From the NCBI GenBank assembly GCA_001275005.1, contig JWZX01000938.1:1-25805 (forward strand): 25,805 nucleotides of DNA, given 5' to 3'. Under the pieces are notes generated by a model. That model was not told the origin of the DNA and made no database searches. It saw nothing but the letters and a program-made list of their open reading frames with translations. Source of the stretch: Chrysochromulina tobinii (lineage: Eukaryota > Haptophyta > Prymnesiales > Chrysochromulinaceae). A program made the translations under genes and the position numbers. Positions 17,298 through 25,805 of this stretch are shown in pieces (positions within the stretch are counted from its first letter, which is position 1; the number at the start of each line of letters is the position of its first letter).

Positions 17298-17918
17298 ATG
17301 TCGTCAGCCTTCACCGACTACTCCCCGCCGTCTTACACGACCTCTGCTTTTGCAACGGACAATGGTAGCCGCGAGGGAATTGAGGCCCGCCGTCTGCAAG
17401 CGCACTACGAGGCCCAGCGGCACTCCTCCTTCCCGACTTCGGTCACACTGAACGGTGTCCAGGTGCCGATCTTCAAGTACGACGAGCTCGAGAGGCTGAA
17501 CTGGAATATTCTCAAGACCAAGGCGCTCAACCTCAAGGATACGATCATCAGCACCCGCAGTGGCTTCTTCGAGCACTACGCTGACCTCACCCTCCGCACC
17601 ACCAACGCCGAGCAGGTCGTCGCATGGTTTATCGCAGTCCAGGTGACGATCTGTAACGCCCTCGGCTACGAGTTCGACGCGTCTTCCTTCGGCGCGCCTG
17701 CCGACGAGAACGTCTCGTACCGCGCGCCGTCATCCAACCCATCGCGCCGCACGGCGCCCTGCTGGGCGCAAGAGGATGTAAGCAACCGGATCCCCTCTCG
17801 CCAGGGACATGCCCCGACCAAGCAGGCGGTCTACCATGGTGACGCAGCTGCCAACCGGTGCGACGATGCGGCACGCATCCGCGCCCGCCAGAATCAAGGA
17901 TCGTTCACGCTCGGCTAG
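17298..17918 (+). CDS. Small conserved-looking protein of unknown function
   Basis: A 206-residue protein from the ATG at 17298 to TAG. I do not recognise a named family. The N-terminal 45 residues are Ser/Tyr/Thr/Arg-rich. A compact block at about 60-120 looks like a small helical domain: LNWNILKTKALNLKD, then TTNAEQVVAWFIAVQVTICNALGYE and the turn FGAPADE. The last 70 residues are polar and end ARIRARQNQGSFTLG, which reads like a conserved tail. No signal peptide, membrane span or catalytic motif is visible. The amphipathic helices flanked by disordered tails suggest a protein-interaction or structural role. Codon composition resembles the neighbouring real genes. The in-frame TTG at 17277 is not a credible start. 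Confidence 0.7.
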   Translation: MSSAFTDYSPPSYTTSAFATDNGSREGIEARRLQAHYEAQRHSSFPTSVTLNGVQVPIFKYDELERLNWNILKTKALNLKDTIISTRSGFFEHYADLTLRTTNAEQVVAWFIAVQVTICNALGYEFDASSFGAPADENVSYRAPSSNPSRRTAPCWAQEDVSNRIPSRQGHAPTKQAVYHGDAAANRCDDAARIRARQNQGSFTLG

Positions 17919-18309
17919 AAGTGGGCGTCCTCTCACGCTCACAGCTCGAGCTCTCGGTCGCCGTGGAAGGAGTGCTCTGAGGAGAAGCATAATATTAACA
18001 TGAATATAAACCACCGAAAGCCACTCGCCCCACTGCCCCCACTCCATCCACTTCACAAACTTCTGTACGTGTGTTATCGAGAAGCTGTCAGCGTCACCAC
18101 ACAGCAATGAGCAGCACTATACGTGATACCTGGCCGGAGCTGGCGTCAGGCGTGTCGACGATTCGCGAGGCCGCACCCGTTCCGCGCTTCCGCGCCGCCC
18201 CGCACACACGGACTATCAGCGCGATTCATACGGTGTGGGGGAGGACCGCGACGACACTGCCTGATTTATTCATACATTGACCTTCACACCCCGCATCTTT
18301 TTCCGCGAT
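17919..18309. other. Intergenic region upstream of the WDR48-like gene
   Basis: 391 bp with short open frames but no recognisable protein motif. It contains an A/T-rich patch (about 17990-18010) and must include the promoter and leader of the WDR48-like gene. Nothing else stands out. Confidence 0.5.
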
Positions 18310-20679
18310 ATGGCGGAGCGGGGAAGCGTAACCCTGACGCTACGGAGCAGCAGCCCGGGACACCGCTTTGGCGTAAATGTGGTCAGATCATGTCCCGAGA
18401 GCGACCAATTGTACACTGCCGGCCGCGACGGCACCGTGCGGTGCTGGTCGGCCGGCGCGAGCTCCCAGCCGGTGCTCAAGCAAACGCTCGACGAGCACAC
18501 GGAATGGGTCAACGGCATCGCCATAATTCAGCCTGGTGTGCTCGCGTCGTGCTCCTCAGACCGCACGGTGAAGGTGTGGTCGGTGAGCAGCCACAGCCCC
18601 GGGACAACACAGGTCCGCGCGGACACGCTCGGGCACCACGGCGACTACGCCAAGGCCATCGCGTTTGCACCACAGCGCGGCCTGCTAGCTAGCGCCGGCT
18701 TCGACTGCCGGCTGATGCTTTGGGACCCGCAGCGCGCGTCGCCGATCGCTGCATCGGTCCTACCCGCGCAGAGCGAGGTGGGCGCGGTGCATCAGCACTC
18801 GATCTACGCGCTCGACTGCAACGCGGAGGGCACGCTGCTCGCTACCGGCTCGGTCGATACGGACGTGCGCCTATGGGACCCGCGTGACCTGCGAAGCAGC
18901 CTGCGCCTGCAGGGCCACACGGACATCATTCGATCCGTCATTTTGTGCGAGGACGGCCGGCGTGCGCTCTCTTGCTCGTCCGACGCGACGGTGCGCGTGT
19001 GGCACCTTGGCGAGCAGCGGTGCGAGCAGGTGCTCGCGCACCACTCTGCCTCCGTCGTATCCCTCTGTGTGCACGCGAGCCATGTGCTCTCGGGCGACGC
19101 CCGGGGCGAGGTGCGCATCAGCCATTTGAGCTCGGGCACGTCGGCGTTGCTCTGCCGCGCGTCGGCGCATCCTATCCTCAGCCTCCATGTCCAGCCCGCC
19201 CACGAGCGACTCTGGGTTTCGTCAACAGCGTCCACGCTGCACAGCTGGGACCTACGGAAGCTCGATGTGCCCGCCGCCGGCTTCGGAGCCGCCAGCACGG
19301 CCGACACACGCGCCGACACACGCGCCGGCGCCGTCCACTCGTCGGCCGCGGAAGTACCTCTGCTGCGAGATCCTGTGATGAGCATACGTGGCTCCGCGGG
19401 CATCAAACGGTGCGCATCGCGTCGGATGCATGCATGCATGCATGCCTCCCTCGCACCACGAGATTCGAATCGAGATCGCACCTCGTTCGAGATCGACCTG
19501 CACCCTCATCGGCGCTGCTGACCTCCTCTCGTGTTCCCACTGATGGCCTCTGAGTGCCTCTGATGGCCTCTGATGGCCTCTGAGTGCTTCTGAGTGCCTC
19601 TGAGTGCCTCTGAGTGCCTCTTATGGCCTCTGATGGCCTCTGATGGCCTCCGAGTGCCTCTGAGTGCCTCTCGTGCTCCCGCCGCGCGCAGCCACGCGAC
19701 GCTACCGTCCAAGGTCCAGGCCCTCACCGAGAGTGACGACGGCGAGGTGGCGCTCTGGGACATCCCGAGCGCTTCCTGTGTACGCCGCGAGCCTCCGTCG
19801 CCGCGGGGGGCGCCCAACCGGTACGAGGCGCTCCTAGAGGAGCTCGAGCAAGAGAAGATCGCTGTGCCCTCGTGGTTCACTCTCTCGTCGCGATCGGGCG
19901 CGCTCGAAGTCACGCTGGAGCCGAGCTTGTGCTTCAACGCCGAGGCGTATGCGGCCGACCTTCGACTCACGCCACCTGAGTCCGAGCTCCGCATTAACTT
20001 GGGCGAAAGGTTACTTGCTTCGCTCTTCCACACGTGGCGACTCGGCGCCCTCGCTGCCCTCAGCGCCGCCACACCGCCCGTGCCGCCCGTCGGTACGGAG
20101 GCGCCGCCGCCACAGCGCGAGGAGGAGACGCTGCCCACCACGGCGCTGCCCACATTCGCGTTCGCGGACCTGCCCTTGCACACTGTGTGCGTGATCGACG
20201 ACGGCGTGGTCGTGCTGCGTTGTGCAGCGGACGCTCTTCCAAGCGAACCGCCCGAAGGCATGCCTCGCTGGCTGCTCGATACGGCGCTGTTCGGCCGATA
20301 TGAGCCCCGCGAGAGCCTCAAGATCTCCTTTGTCCTCGAGCCCCATCCGTCGGATGCATGTAGCAGGGGGGGGAAGCTGCCCGAGCTACGAAGCAACGAG
20401 TGCCGCCTCTCGGCGCCGCGCGCGCTCAAGCTTGCCAAGGTCCTCCAATACGTCGACGAGAAGCTCGGCCGAGCGGCGCACCCGAATGGCTTCGAGCTCA
20501 GCTGCGCCGACAATGTGCTCCGGCCCGACATGAGCCTAGGGACCGCGCGAGCCTTTTTCTGGAAGCAGGGCGGCGACATGCTCGTGCATTACAGGGAGGT
20601 CCCCGCAGCCCAGGGTCCATCAAAGGAGGTCTCCCCGAGCTCGATCGAGCGTGGCCCCAAGCATGATGTCGCGAAATAA
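18310..20679 (+). CDS. WDR48: WDR48/UAF1 orthologue, deubiquitinase-activating WD40 protein (two exons)
   Basis: The CDS is join(18310..19409, 19692..20679), 695 residues. WDR48 (UAF1) binds and activates the deubiquitinases USP1, USP12 and USP46 in animals. The order matches the family throughout. It begins with RFGVNVV and LYTAGRDGTVRCW, then HTEWVNGIA, SSDRTVKVW, GHHGDYAKAIAF, ASAGFDCRLMLWD, HSIYALDCN, VRLWDPR, GHTDIIRSV and SSDATVRVWHLGEQRC. The last blade, SIRGSAGIKR...LTESDDGEVALWD, is split by the intron. After the propeller come VPSWFTLSSRSGALEVTLE, LRINLGERLLASLF and RWLLDTAL, then the C-terminal SUMO-like region ending VLRPDMSLGTARAFFWKQGGD and MLVHYR, corresponding to [20 protein letters not shown] and LTLHYR in the human protein. 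The ATG at 18310 gives MAERGS, close to the usual short N-terminus. The link between the propeller and second domain is slightly Ala/Pro-expanded. No USP gene is in the window. Confidence 0.93.
19410..19691 (+). other. GT-AG intron in the WDR48-like gene (282 nt, phase 2)
   Basis: Donor CG|GTGCGC and acceptor CGCGCAG|C rebuild one Arg codon and give a blade exactly the length of the equivalent blade in human WDR48. The intron has in-frame stops, an ATGC tetramer run (19426-19445) and the 10-bp minisatellite at 19541-19670. Confidence 0.9.
19541..19670 (+). repeat. Intronic minisatellite: 13 units of 10 bp in two variants
   Basis: Thirteen units with no insertions or deletions. Variant A is TGATGGCCTC and variant B TGAGTGCCTC; they differ at positions 4-5. 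Order: A B A A B' B B B A' A A B' B, where primes mark one-base changes. A degenerate unit (TCGTGCTCCC) follows at 19671. The array lies just before the 3' splice site. Confidence 0.95.
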
Positions 20680-21008
20680 GTTGAGTCCGGGCGCTCCGCT
20701 CGTCGCTCGCAGGACAGTAACGCTCGACGTTGGTCGAAGAAGTCGAGGTTGAAGACTCTGCGTGGATCGGAACGGACGCTCGAACCCGCTCGTAGGTTTT
20801 TGATATGATTATAGCCGGGTCCGATACGAACGATAATAGTGTGTGTGCTCAACGCGCCGTGTTGAACACACTGATTGTATGGTGATAACTCCCGCCACCG
20901 TGCACCGCCCACGAAAGGCCGCCTCTGTCTTGCTTGGGTGGGCGGGCACCAGGAGCTAGCGGACGCTTTAGTCCTAGTCCCAAAATTCGCCACCACGGCG
21001 CTTCTGCA
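20680..21008. other. Intergenic region with an imperfect inverted repeat
   Basis: 329 bp between the WDR48-like gene and the coiled-coil gene. At 20838-20872, AGTGTGT...TCAAC pairs with GTTGAACACACT around a short loop, with a 4-nt bulge. It could be an mRNA 3' hairpin or a binding site. No coding sequence is supported. Confidence 0.5.
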
Positions 21009-23427
21009 ATGGCGACGAAGGTAAAGCTACCCGTTCGTCACTACAGGGTGCTCGCACCAGCTGGCTGCCATCCCCGTCCTCACTGACGCGACGCGGGACC
21101 GATTCATGCACAGGCAAAGTCCTTCGCGCAGCACCTGCAAGAGATTGAGCAGGAGGCGGCTCGCGCGGCCTCCAGGTGCGCTCACGCCCGATCCCCCAAA
21201 TCCGGGCCGCCCCCAACATCGTGTGAGTCCAACTTGCCATACTCTTGCGCTGCACAGGGTTCGGCAGGCGCACTTGAAGGTGCATAGCGCGCTCGGCGCC
21301 GAGGGGTCCTACGCGGCCAGTCCGTCGCAAACTCCTTTGACCCCGTGGCGCGAGAACGCTCCGAGCGCTCCGAGCACCGCGGCGAGCTCGGCGGCGCAGC
21401 AGCAGCTGGCGGCGGCGCAGCGCGAGACGGTGCGCCTCGGGTGGGATCTGAGCGTGCTGAAGCGCGATCTGCCCGAGCTCGAGGCCGCCGCCGTGCAGAG
21501 CTCGCGCATGCTCGAGGCGTCGCTGTCCCAACAGGAGATGCTGATCAAGGGGCGCGCGCAGGGCGACGCGAACCTCGAAGAGTTGCGCGCGTCGCTGCGG
21601 CAGGCGCGCGCCGAGGCGGCCACGCTGCGCCAGCGCAACGAGCAGCTCGAGCGCGAGGTCGCCACTCTCCGGCAGCAGGGGACGGCGTACGGTGCCGGCG
21701 CTGCGTCGGACGCGAGGTTGCCCAATTTGGACGAGGTGCCTCGAACGCCTCTCACGCGGAGCTCAGCAGCGCGGGGAGGCATGCTCTCGCCGCTCTCGCC
21801 GCTGCTCGTCGGGCTCGACGAGTCCAACGCGAACCGCTCGCGCGGCTCCGCCTACTGGCGGCGCGCGCGCATGTGCCTGCGGATCGCCTCGATCGCCGAC
21901 TACTGGCAAGTGCAGTCGCGCGACGGGCCCGGCGCGGGAGCGCGCATGGGCACGCCGCAGCCGGGGCATCGCAAGCCGCCGATCGCCCCGCCCCCGCCGC
22001 CCTCGGGGCTGCAGGCGTCGCCCGCGCCGCCGCCTCCCGTCGCGTCCGGCGAGGAGGACCTAGGCAACCTTGGACCCCGGCTGCAGGCACTCGCGCGCAA
22101 GGTGGACCACGCCGTCACGGAGGCTGTCGCGTGCACGCTGCTCAAGATCAGCCTTCAGGATGGCAAGGACCCTCTGCCGATGACGGGTAACGAAGAGCCG
22201 CCCAAGACAGCGCTGCCGCTCAGGCGCACCCCGTCGCAATGCGCCGCGCTCGCAGCCGTCGCGGCCACCGAGGCCGCCGCGGCAGAGGTGAGCCACGTGT
22301 CCGATGAGGTGGTGCCCCCCTCGGAACGCGCCTTATGGACGCGCAAGCTTGCGGCGCTCAAGGCGAGCGCGAGCAGCGGCGCGGCGTTCCAGGAGGCGAT
22401 GGTGCACTCGCCCGCGTGGGTCGAGGCCGTCCGCACCTCAAATGAGCGCGTCATCGACCAGAACATGCCGCCGCTCGTGGCGCACCTGCGCACCATCGTC
22501 AAGGATGGCGTGTCCGCCTCCGTGCGCTCGCTGCACGCCAAGGCGACGAGCGGGGCGGGGGCGCCTGACAAGGCGGCGGCCGAGGCGAAGGCGGCCTCCG
22601 TGATGAGCACGCTCGGCGCCGCGGTCGAGAACGTGCAGCAGCAGTTTATGGTCGGGCTTCGTGCCTCGGTACCGCCCTCGACGGCGTCGCAGATGAGCAA
22701 GCACCTGCTCAGCAAGCTCTGTGAGACGGCGGTCAGCATGCGGTGCGATCGGCTGCGCCAACTCACGAGCGCGGATGAGTTGGTTGGGCGCATCTGGGAG
22801 GAGGTCTCGATCGTCCAGAACTTCGTCTCGTCCGTGTCCAAAAAGGGGCCGCAGCCGTGGCTCCTCTCCCTCTGCCTCGAGACCGAGAAGGTGCAACTGC
22901 CCGAGGAGCTGTACGACTTCATCGCGACGCACATCGCGCGCCACCTCGACCCGTACCTCGACGGCGACGTGACGTCGCCCGAGGAGGAGCGAGGCACCTC
23001 GCCCATGTACAAGCTGCTGCTCGAGGCCTACCAGGCCAAGTACGGGCGCGAGCTGCCCGCACCGCCTGAGGTGGTGCTCGCCATGTACGTGAGCTACTGC
23101 ATCATGAAGTCGAACGCGTACCAGTGCTTCGGCGACCTGGTCATGGGGCAGGGGCGGTTACCGCAGCCGGGGCCGCCGCAGGAGCGACACTGCGTCGCGC
23201 TCGGCAAGGCGCTCGAGATCGCCATCGAGAAGGACTTTGGTGTGGCGCACGGCAAGATCCAGGGCGTGCCGATCTCGGCGAATCTGATCCAGGAGATTGC
23301 CAAGGAGCACTCGTCCAAGCTCTTCTACGACCACACCAAGAACGCGGAGCGCCTCGCTGAGGCCAACCGTCTCGGCGAGATTGGACGGAAGGAGGAGATG
23401 AAGCGCATCTTCGGCATCGAGGTCTGA
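21009..23427 (+). CDS. Coiled-coil protein of unknown function (three exons, 12-nt first coding exon)
   Basis: The CDS is join(21009..21020, 21114..21175, 21258..23427), 747 residues. The model rests on frames and splice sites: ATGGCGACGAAG|GTAAAG, then GCACAG|GCAAAG, then CCAG|GTGCGC and GCACAG|GG, which together give MATKAKSFAQHLQEIEQEAARAASR joined to VRQAHLKVHSALG without a break. Reading straight through from the ATG at 21106 instead gives an Arg/Pro-rich N-terminus. Residues about 70-165 form a long coiled coil (AQQQLAAAQRETVRL through LRQRNEQLEREVATLRQQ). A Pro-rich segment (about 255-295) separates it from a large helical C-terminal half with conserved-looking stretches such as QPWLLSLCLETEKVQLPEEL, MYVSYCIMKSNAYQCFGDLV and a charged end, IGRKEEMKRIFGIEV. 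No catalytic motif, membrane span or signal peptide is seen. The architecture suggests a cytosolic scaffold or cytoskeletal protein, but I cannot name a family. Confidence 0.8.
21021..21113 (+). other. GT-AG intron 1 of the coiled-coil gene (93 nt, phase 0)
   Basis: Donor AAG|GTAAAG fits the eukaryotic consensus and the acceptor is TGCACAG|GC. It separates a four-codon first coding exon from the exon encoding AKSFAQHLQEIEQEAARAAS. An in-frame TGA at 21084-21086 requires its removal. Confidence 0.75.
21176..21257 (+). other. GT-AG intron 2 of the coiled-coil gene (82 nt, phase 2)
   Basis: Donor CCAG|GTGCGC and acceptor CTGCACAG|GG rebuild an Arg codon and join the heptad-like second exon to the main frame. 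The donor hexamer is the same as in the WDR48-like intron. Confidence 0.82.
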
Positions 23428-24270
23428 GGCCGATGGCAGAGGCGCGACGGCGCTGAGTCCACGCTGGAACGCTAAGGATGGGGACGGGCGCAGGGCGGCC
23501 TCGCTCAGCGCGCGCAGGCCGGGCGCAGGGGGATGGCACGTGCGCGTATAGTATACTGGTGCGTGCCGATTGATGGCAGGCAGCCATCGATCATCATGGA
23601 GTGTGACGTGTTGCCTGTTGTCGCGCGCGCAGCGCATGTCCACCTCATGAGTAACGCGCGAACGGGGGTCGGGGCGGGAAAGGACGTGTGCAAACAGATC
23701 GCGAGTTCACGTGTTGTGTGACATGCCACTCATACTCATAACGAGCCTATTCCCTATATAAAGCGTCCCAACTCCCATTTCAAATCGAATGCCCGCATTT
23801 CCATCCTCTGCTAGAGTGTAGAGACAAGAGAGAGTCTGATCGGTAACTGAACCGAAGAATGTGAATGAACAGTAGCTGCCCCGGTCGCCGGTGCACGCTT
23901 ACCCTTACGCCTTTTTCGCCTTACCACGATACGGAATGTCACACATACGAAAGAATGGTGGCGGGGACCCGCCTGATGCCTAGATTCAAGCCTGAATTGC
24001 GGTGGGGGAATATGAATGGGGATGTCGTATTAGAGGTTGTGGCAGTGCCGCTCGCCGACGTGGCCGTTGGCAGGGTCTCGGCGTTCTGCGCCTGCCGCGG
24101 AGCAAGCAGCAAGGTGATGGCATGCTCGTGTTGCCGCTCAATGGTTGCCGCTGCGAGAGGATCGGAGAGTGGGTACAGCAATTACATCCCTCATCAAGGG
24201 GCGCCGCACAGGGCCACAGCTCGCTCTGTGGGGAAACGAAAAGGTCAGCAATGTTTGCGTGCGTGGGTCC
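23428..24270. other. Intergenic region and leader upstream of the SepSecS gene
   Basis: About 840 bp. The first part is the 3' flank of the coiled-coil gene. A TATA-like element lies at 23755-23763. Open frames between there and 24271, including one overlapping the SepSecS start in another frame, carry no recognisable motif. A leader intron is possible: GGTAACTG near 23840 could be a donor and GGTCAG near 24249 an acceptor. This is not supported by coding evidence. Confidence 0.5.
23755..23763 (+). promoter_or_regulatory. TATA-box-like element
   Basis: TATATAAAG in a local A/T-rich patch is the best TATA match I found in the window. It lies about 500 bp upstream of the SepSecS ATG, so if used it implies a long or spliced leader. 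Confidence 0.45.
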
Positions 24271-25805
24271 ATGAACGACGAGGTCTTCGCGCTCGCAACG
24301 CAGCTGGTCTCGCCCTCGTACGTGGCCCAGGCGCAGCAGGCGCGACGCGCGCGCGAGACCAAGTTCAAGTCGTTGCTCGCGCAGCGCCGGCTGCCCGATA
24401 ATGGCTGGGACGAGGGCACGCTGCGATTGCTTCTCGAGGAGCTCGCGCTCATGGATTCGAATGCGTTCATCGGTAACGCCGGCGTGGGCGAGCGCGAGGC
24501 ACGCATCGCCTGCCCGCTCGTGCGCAGCCGTCACTTTGGCTTCGGCCACGGCATCGGCCGCTCAGGAGACATCGCCGAGGAACAGCCCAAGGCGGCGGGC
24601 TCGTCCCTGCTGTACAAGCTGACCAACTTTCTGGCGGCAGACGCGATCAAGCGAGCGGGCGCGCTCAGCGTCAACGTCAACTGCCTCGTGCTGCCCGTAG
24701 CAACGGGCATGACGGTCACGCTCACGATGCTCGCGCTGCGCGCGATGCGTCCAGCAGCCAAGTACGTCGTGTGGCCACGCATCGACCAGAAGTCGTGCCT
24801 CAAAGCGGTAGCGGCTGCGGGGTGCACGCCGCTCGTTGTCGAGAGCTTGCTCGAAGGCGACGAGCTGCGCACGAACGTGCCGGGCGTGCGCGCGCGCATC
24901 GAGGAGGTGGGAGCCGAACACGTTCTCTGTGTGCTCTCAACTACTTCATGCTTCGCGCCGCGAGGCATCGACAAGCTGCTCGATCTGGGTCGGCTCTGCG
25001 CAGAGATGGGCGTGCCGCACATTGCGAACAATGCGTACGGTGTGCAGTGCACGCAGTGCATGAAGGCCATCGCCGCCGCTTCGAAGCACGGGCGGCTCGA
25101 CGCCTTCATACAGTCGACTGATAAGAACTTTCTAGTGCCCGTGGGTGGGGCGATCTTAGCGTCGTGCTCGGCTGAGTTCGGAGCGGCGCTGATCGCCAAG
25201 GTGAGCGCCACGTACCCGGGGCGAGCCTCAATCGCTCCTATCCTCGACCTGTTCATCACGTTGCTGCATTTGGGCGCGGATGGCTGGGCATCGCTGCTCG
25301 AGCGGCGGCAGCGGCTGCTGCCAATCTTTCGTGAACGCCTCGGGGCTCTCGCGGCCTCGCACGGCGAGCGGCTGCTCGTGACGCCGAACAACTCGATCTC
25401 GATGGCGGTCACGCTCACGAGTGGCGGCGGCGGGCGGAGCGTCACCGCGATGGGCGCGCAGCTCTGGGTGCGGCTCATCTCTGGAGCTCGTATCTGCGCG
25501 CCGGACGCCAAGAAGAAGAGCGTCGCGGGCATCGCCTTCACGAACTACGGCTCGCACTGCGACGCATACCCAGTAGCGTACTTCACAGCGGCATGCGCGC
25601 TGGGCGCGACCGAGGAAGACCTCGACCTTTTCCTCAAGCGCCTCGACAAGACGCTCAAAGAGTGGAAGAAGATGAAGCCCCTCGCTGCGGAGTCTCCTGC
25701 CAAGTGCATTGCAAACGAGCAGAGCGGCGCCCGACCAGCCGAGGGAGCTGAGGCGGCGGCGGGGGCTGAGGGGGCGGCGGAGGCGGCGGTGGCGGCGGGG
25801 GCGGT
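24271..25805 (+). CDS. SEPSECS: O-phosphoseryl-tRNA(Sec) selenium transferase, SepSecS (3' partial)
   Basis: SepSecS converts Sep-tRNA(Sec) to Sec-tRNA(Sec) with selenophosphate, using pyridoxal phosphate. It completes selenocysteine synthesis in eukaryotes and archaea. The protein aligns with human SepSecS from the first residue (MNDEVFALATQLVSPSYV against MNRESFAAGERLVSPAYV). Conserved blocks include NGWDEGTL, MDSNAFIGNAGVGERE (61-76), HGIGRSGDI, QPKAAGSSLLYK, YVVWPRIDQKSC, LEGDELRT, STTSCFAPR, PHIANNAYGVQ, STDKNFLVPVGGAI and YPGRASIAP. Lys285 in STDKNF is the expected PLP Schiff-base lysine (Lys284 in the human enzyme), and the Arg/Ser/Lys-rich GRSGD and QPKAAGSS loops bind phosphate. The catalytic region appears complete and uninterrupted by introns. 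An Ala/Glu/Gly-rich low-complexity tail starts near 25740 and runs off the window, replacing the usual C-terminus. Its presence implies that this organism makes selenoproteins. Confidence 0.96.
   Translation, partial: MNDEVFALATQLVSPSYVAQAQQARRARETKFKSLLAQRRLPDNGWDEGTLRLLLEELALMDSNAFIGNAGVGEREARIACPLVRSRHFGFGHGIGRSGDIAEEQPKAAGSSLLYKLTNFLAADAIKRAGALSVNVNCLVLPVATGMTVTLTMLALRAMRPAAKYVVWPRIDQKSCLKAVAAAGCTPLVVESLLEGDELRTNVPGVRARIEEVGAEHVLCVLSTTSCFAPRGIDKLLDLGRLCAEMGVPHIANNAYGVQCTQCMKAIAAASKHGRLDAFIQSTDKNFLVPVGGAILASCSAEFGAALIAKVSATYPGRASIAPILDLFITLLHLGADGWASLLERRQRLLPIFRERLGALAASHGERLLVTPNNSISMAVTLTSGGGGRSVTAMGAQLWVRLISGARICAPDAKKKSVAGIAFTNYGSHCDAYPVAYFTAACALGATEEDLDLFLKRLDKTLKEWKKMKPLAAESPAKCIANEQSGARPAEGAEAAAGAEGAAEAAVAAGA

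Noticed and set aside
19506-20579. 357-residue minus-strand open frame opposite the second WDR48 exon
   Set aside because: It runs through the minisatellite (repeated ALRGT/AIRGH residues) and opposes a segment with strong WDR48 similarity, so it is a shadow.
20838-20872. Imperfect inverted repeat as a bacterial-type terminator
   Set aside because: The stem has a 4-nt bulge and no following U tract, and the context is eukaryotic. It is kept only as a note in the intergenic description.
22155-23012. 285-residue minus-strand open frame opposite the coiled-coil gene
   Set aside because: No motifs; Ser/Ala/Thr-rich mirror of the plus-strand helical region, with no splice or promoter evidence.
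23865-24401. 178-residue plus-strand open frame overlapping the SepSecS start
   Set aside because: No recognisable domain, and it runs over the conserved SepSecS N-terminus in another frame. Most likely leader or intergenic sequence.

Overview
The window looks like nuclear DNA of a high-GC unicellular alga. Four short GT-AG introns can be placed exactly by reading frame, start codons resolve to ATG, and the genes are eukaryotic: a homeodomain protein, PP2C phosphatase, WDR48/UAF1 deubiquitinase cofactor, eukaryotic-type SepSecS, and an RRM/RanBP2/Tudor nuclear protein. Three of the four introns begin GTGCG. High GC, long low-complexity Ala/Gly/Arg tracts and dispersed short tandem repeats suggest a haptophyte or similar phytoplankton lineage. 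That placement is inference; nothing here fixes the species.

Layout. 2-3957 (+): the 3' part of a large modular RNA/chromatin protein (half an RRM, GGGDR/RDGG repeats, RanBP2 finger, four C2HC fingers, Tudor/Agenet-like domain), with a probable one-base frameshift at 651-653. 4352-5908 (+): AMT1-type ammonium transporter. 6897-7838 (+): PP2C phosphatase ending in a CaaX-type box. 8410-9516 (+): homeodomain protein with a direct-repeat cluster just upstream. 10704-13223 (-): 839-aa polytopic membrane protein of unknown function, apparently built from two or three tandem modules; it is the only minus-strand gene. 13652-14491 (+): isopenicillin-N-synthase-like 2-oxoglutarate/Fe(II) oxygenase. 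14852-17055 (+): secreted-type GH3 beta-glycosidase with one 89-nt intron. 17298-17918 (+): small unknown protein. 18310-20679 (+): WDR48/UAF1 orthologue with a 282-nt intron that carries a 13-unit, 10-bp, two-variant minisatellite. 21009-23427 (+): coiled-coil protein of unknown function whose first coding exon is only 12 nt. 24271-end (+): SepSecS, the last enzyme of eukaryotic selenocysteine-tRNA synthesis, running off the window.

The genes are individually spaced and do not form an operon or an obvious pathway. Biological inferences are organism-level: ammonium uptake, selenoprotein synthesis, ubiquitin/deubiquitinase control, and extracellular or vacuolar glucan hydrolysis. I found no mobile element, CRISPR array, tRNA or rRNA gene. 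The items most worth following are the modular membrane protein, the composite RNA-binding protein, the CaaX-type PP2C and the intronic minisatellite in WDR48.
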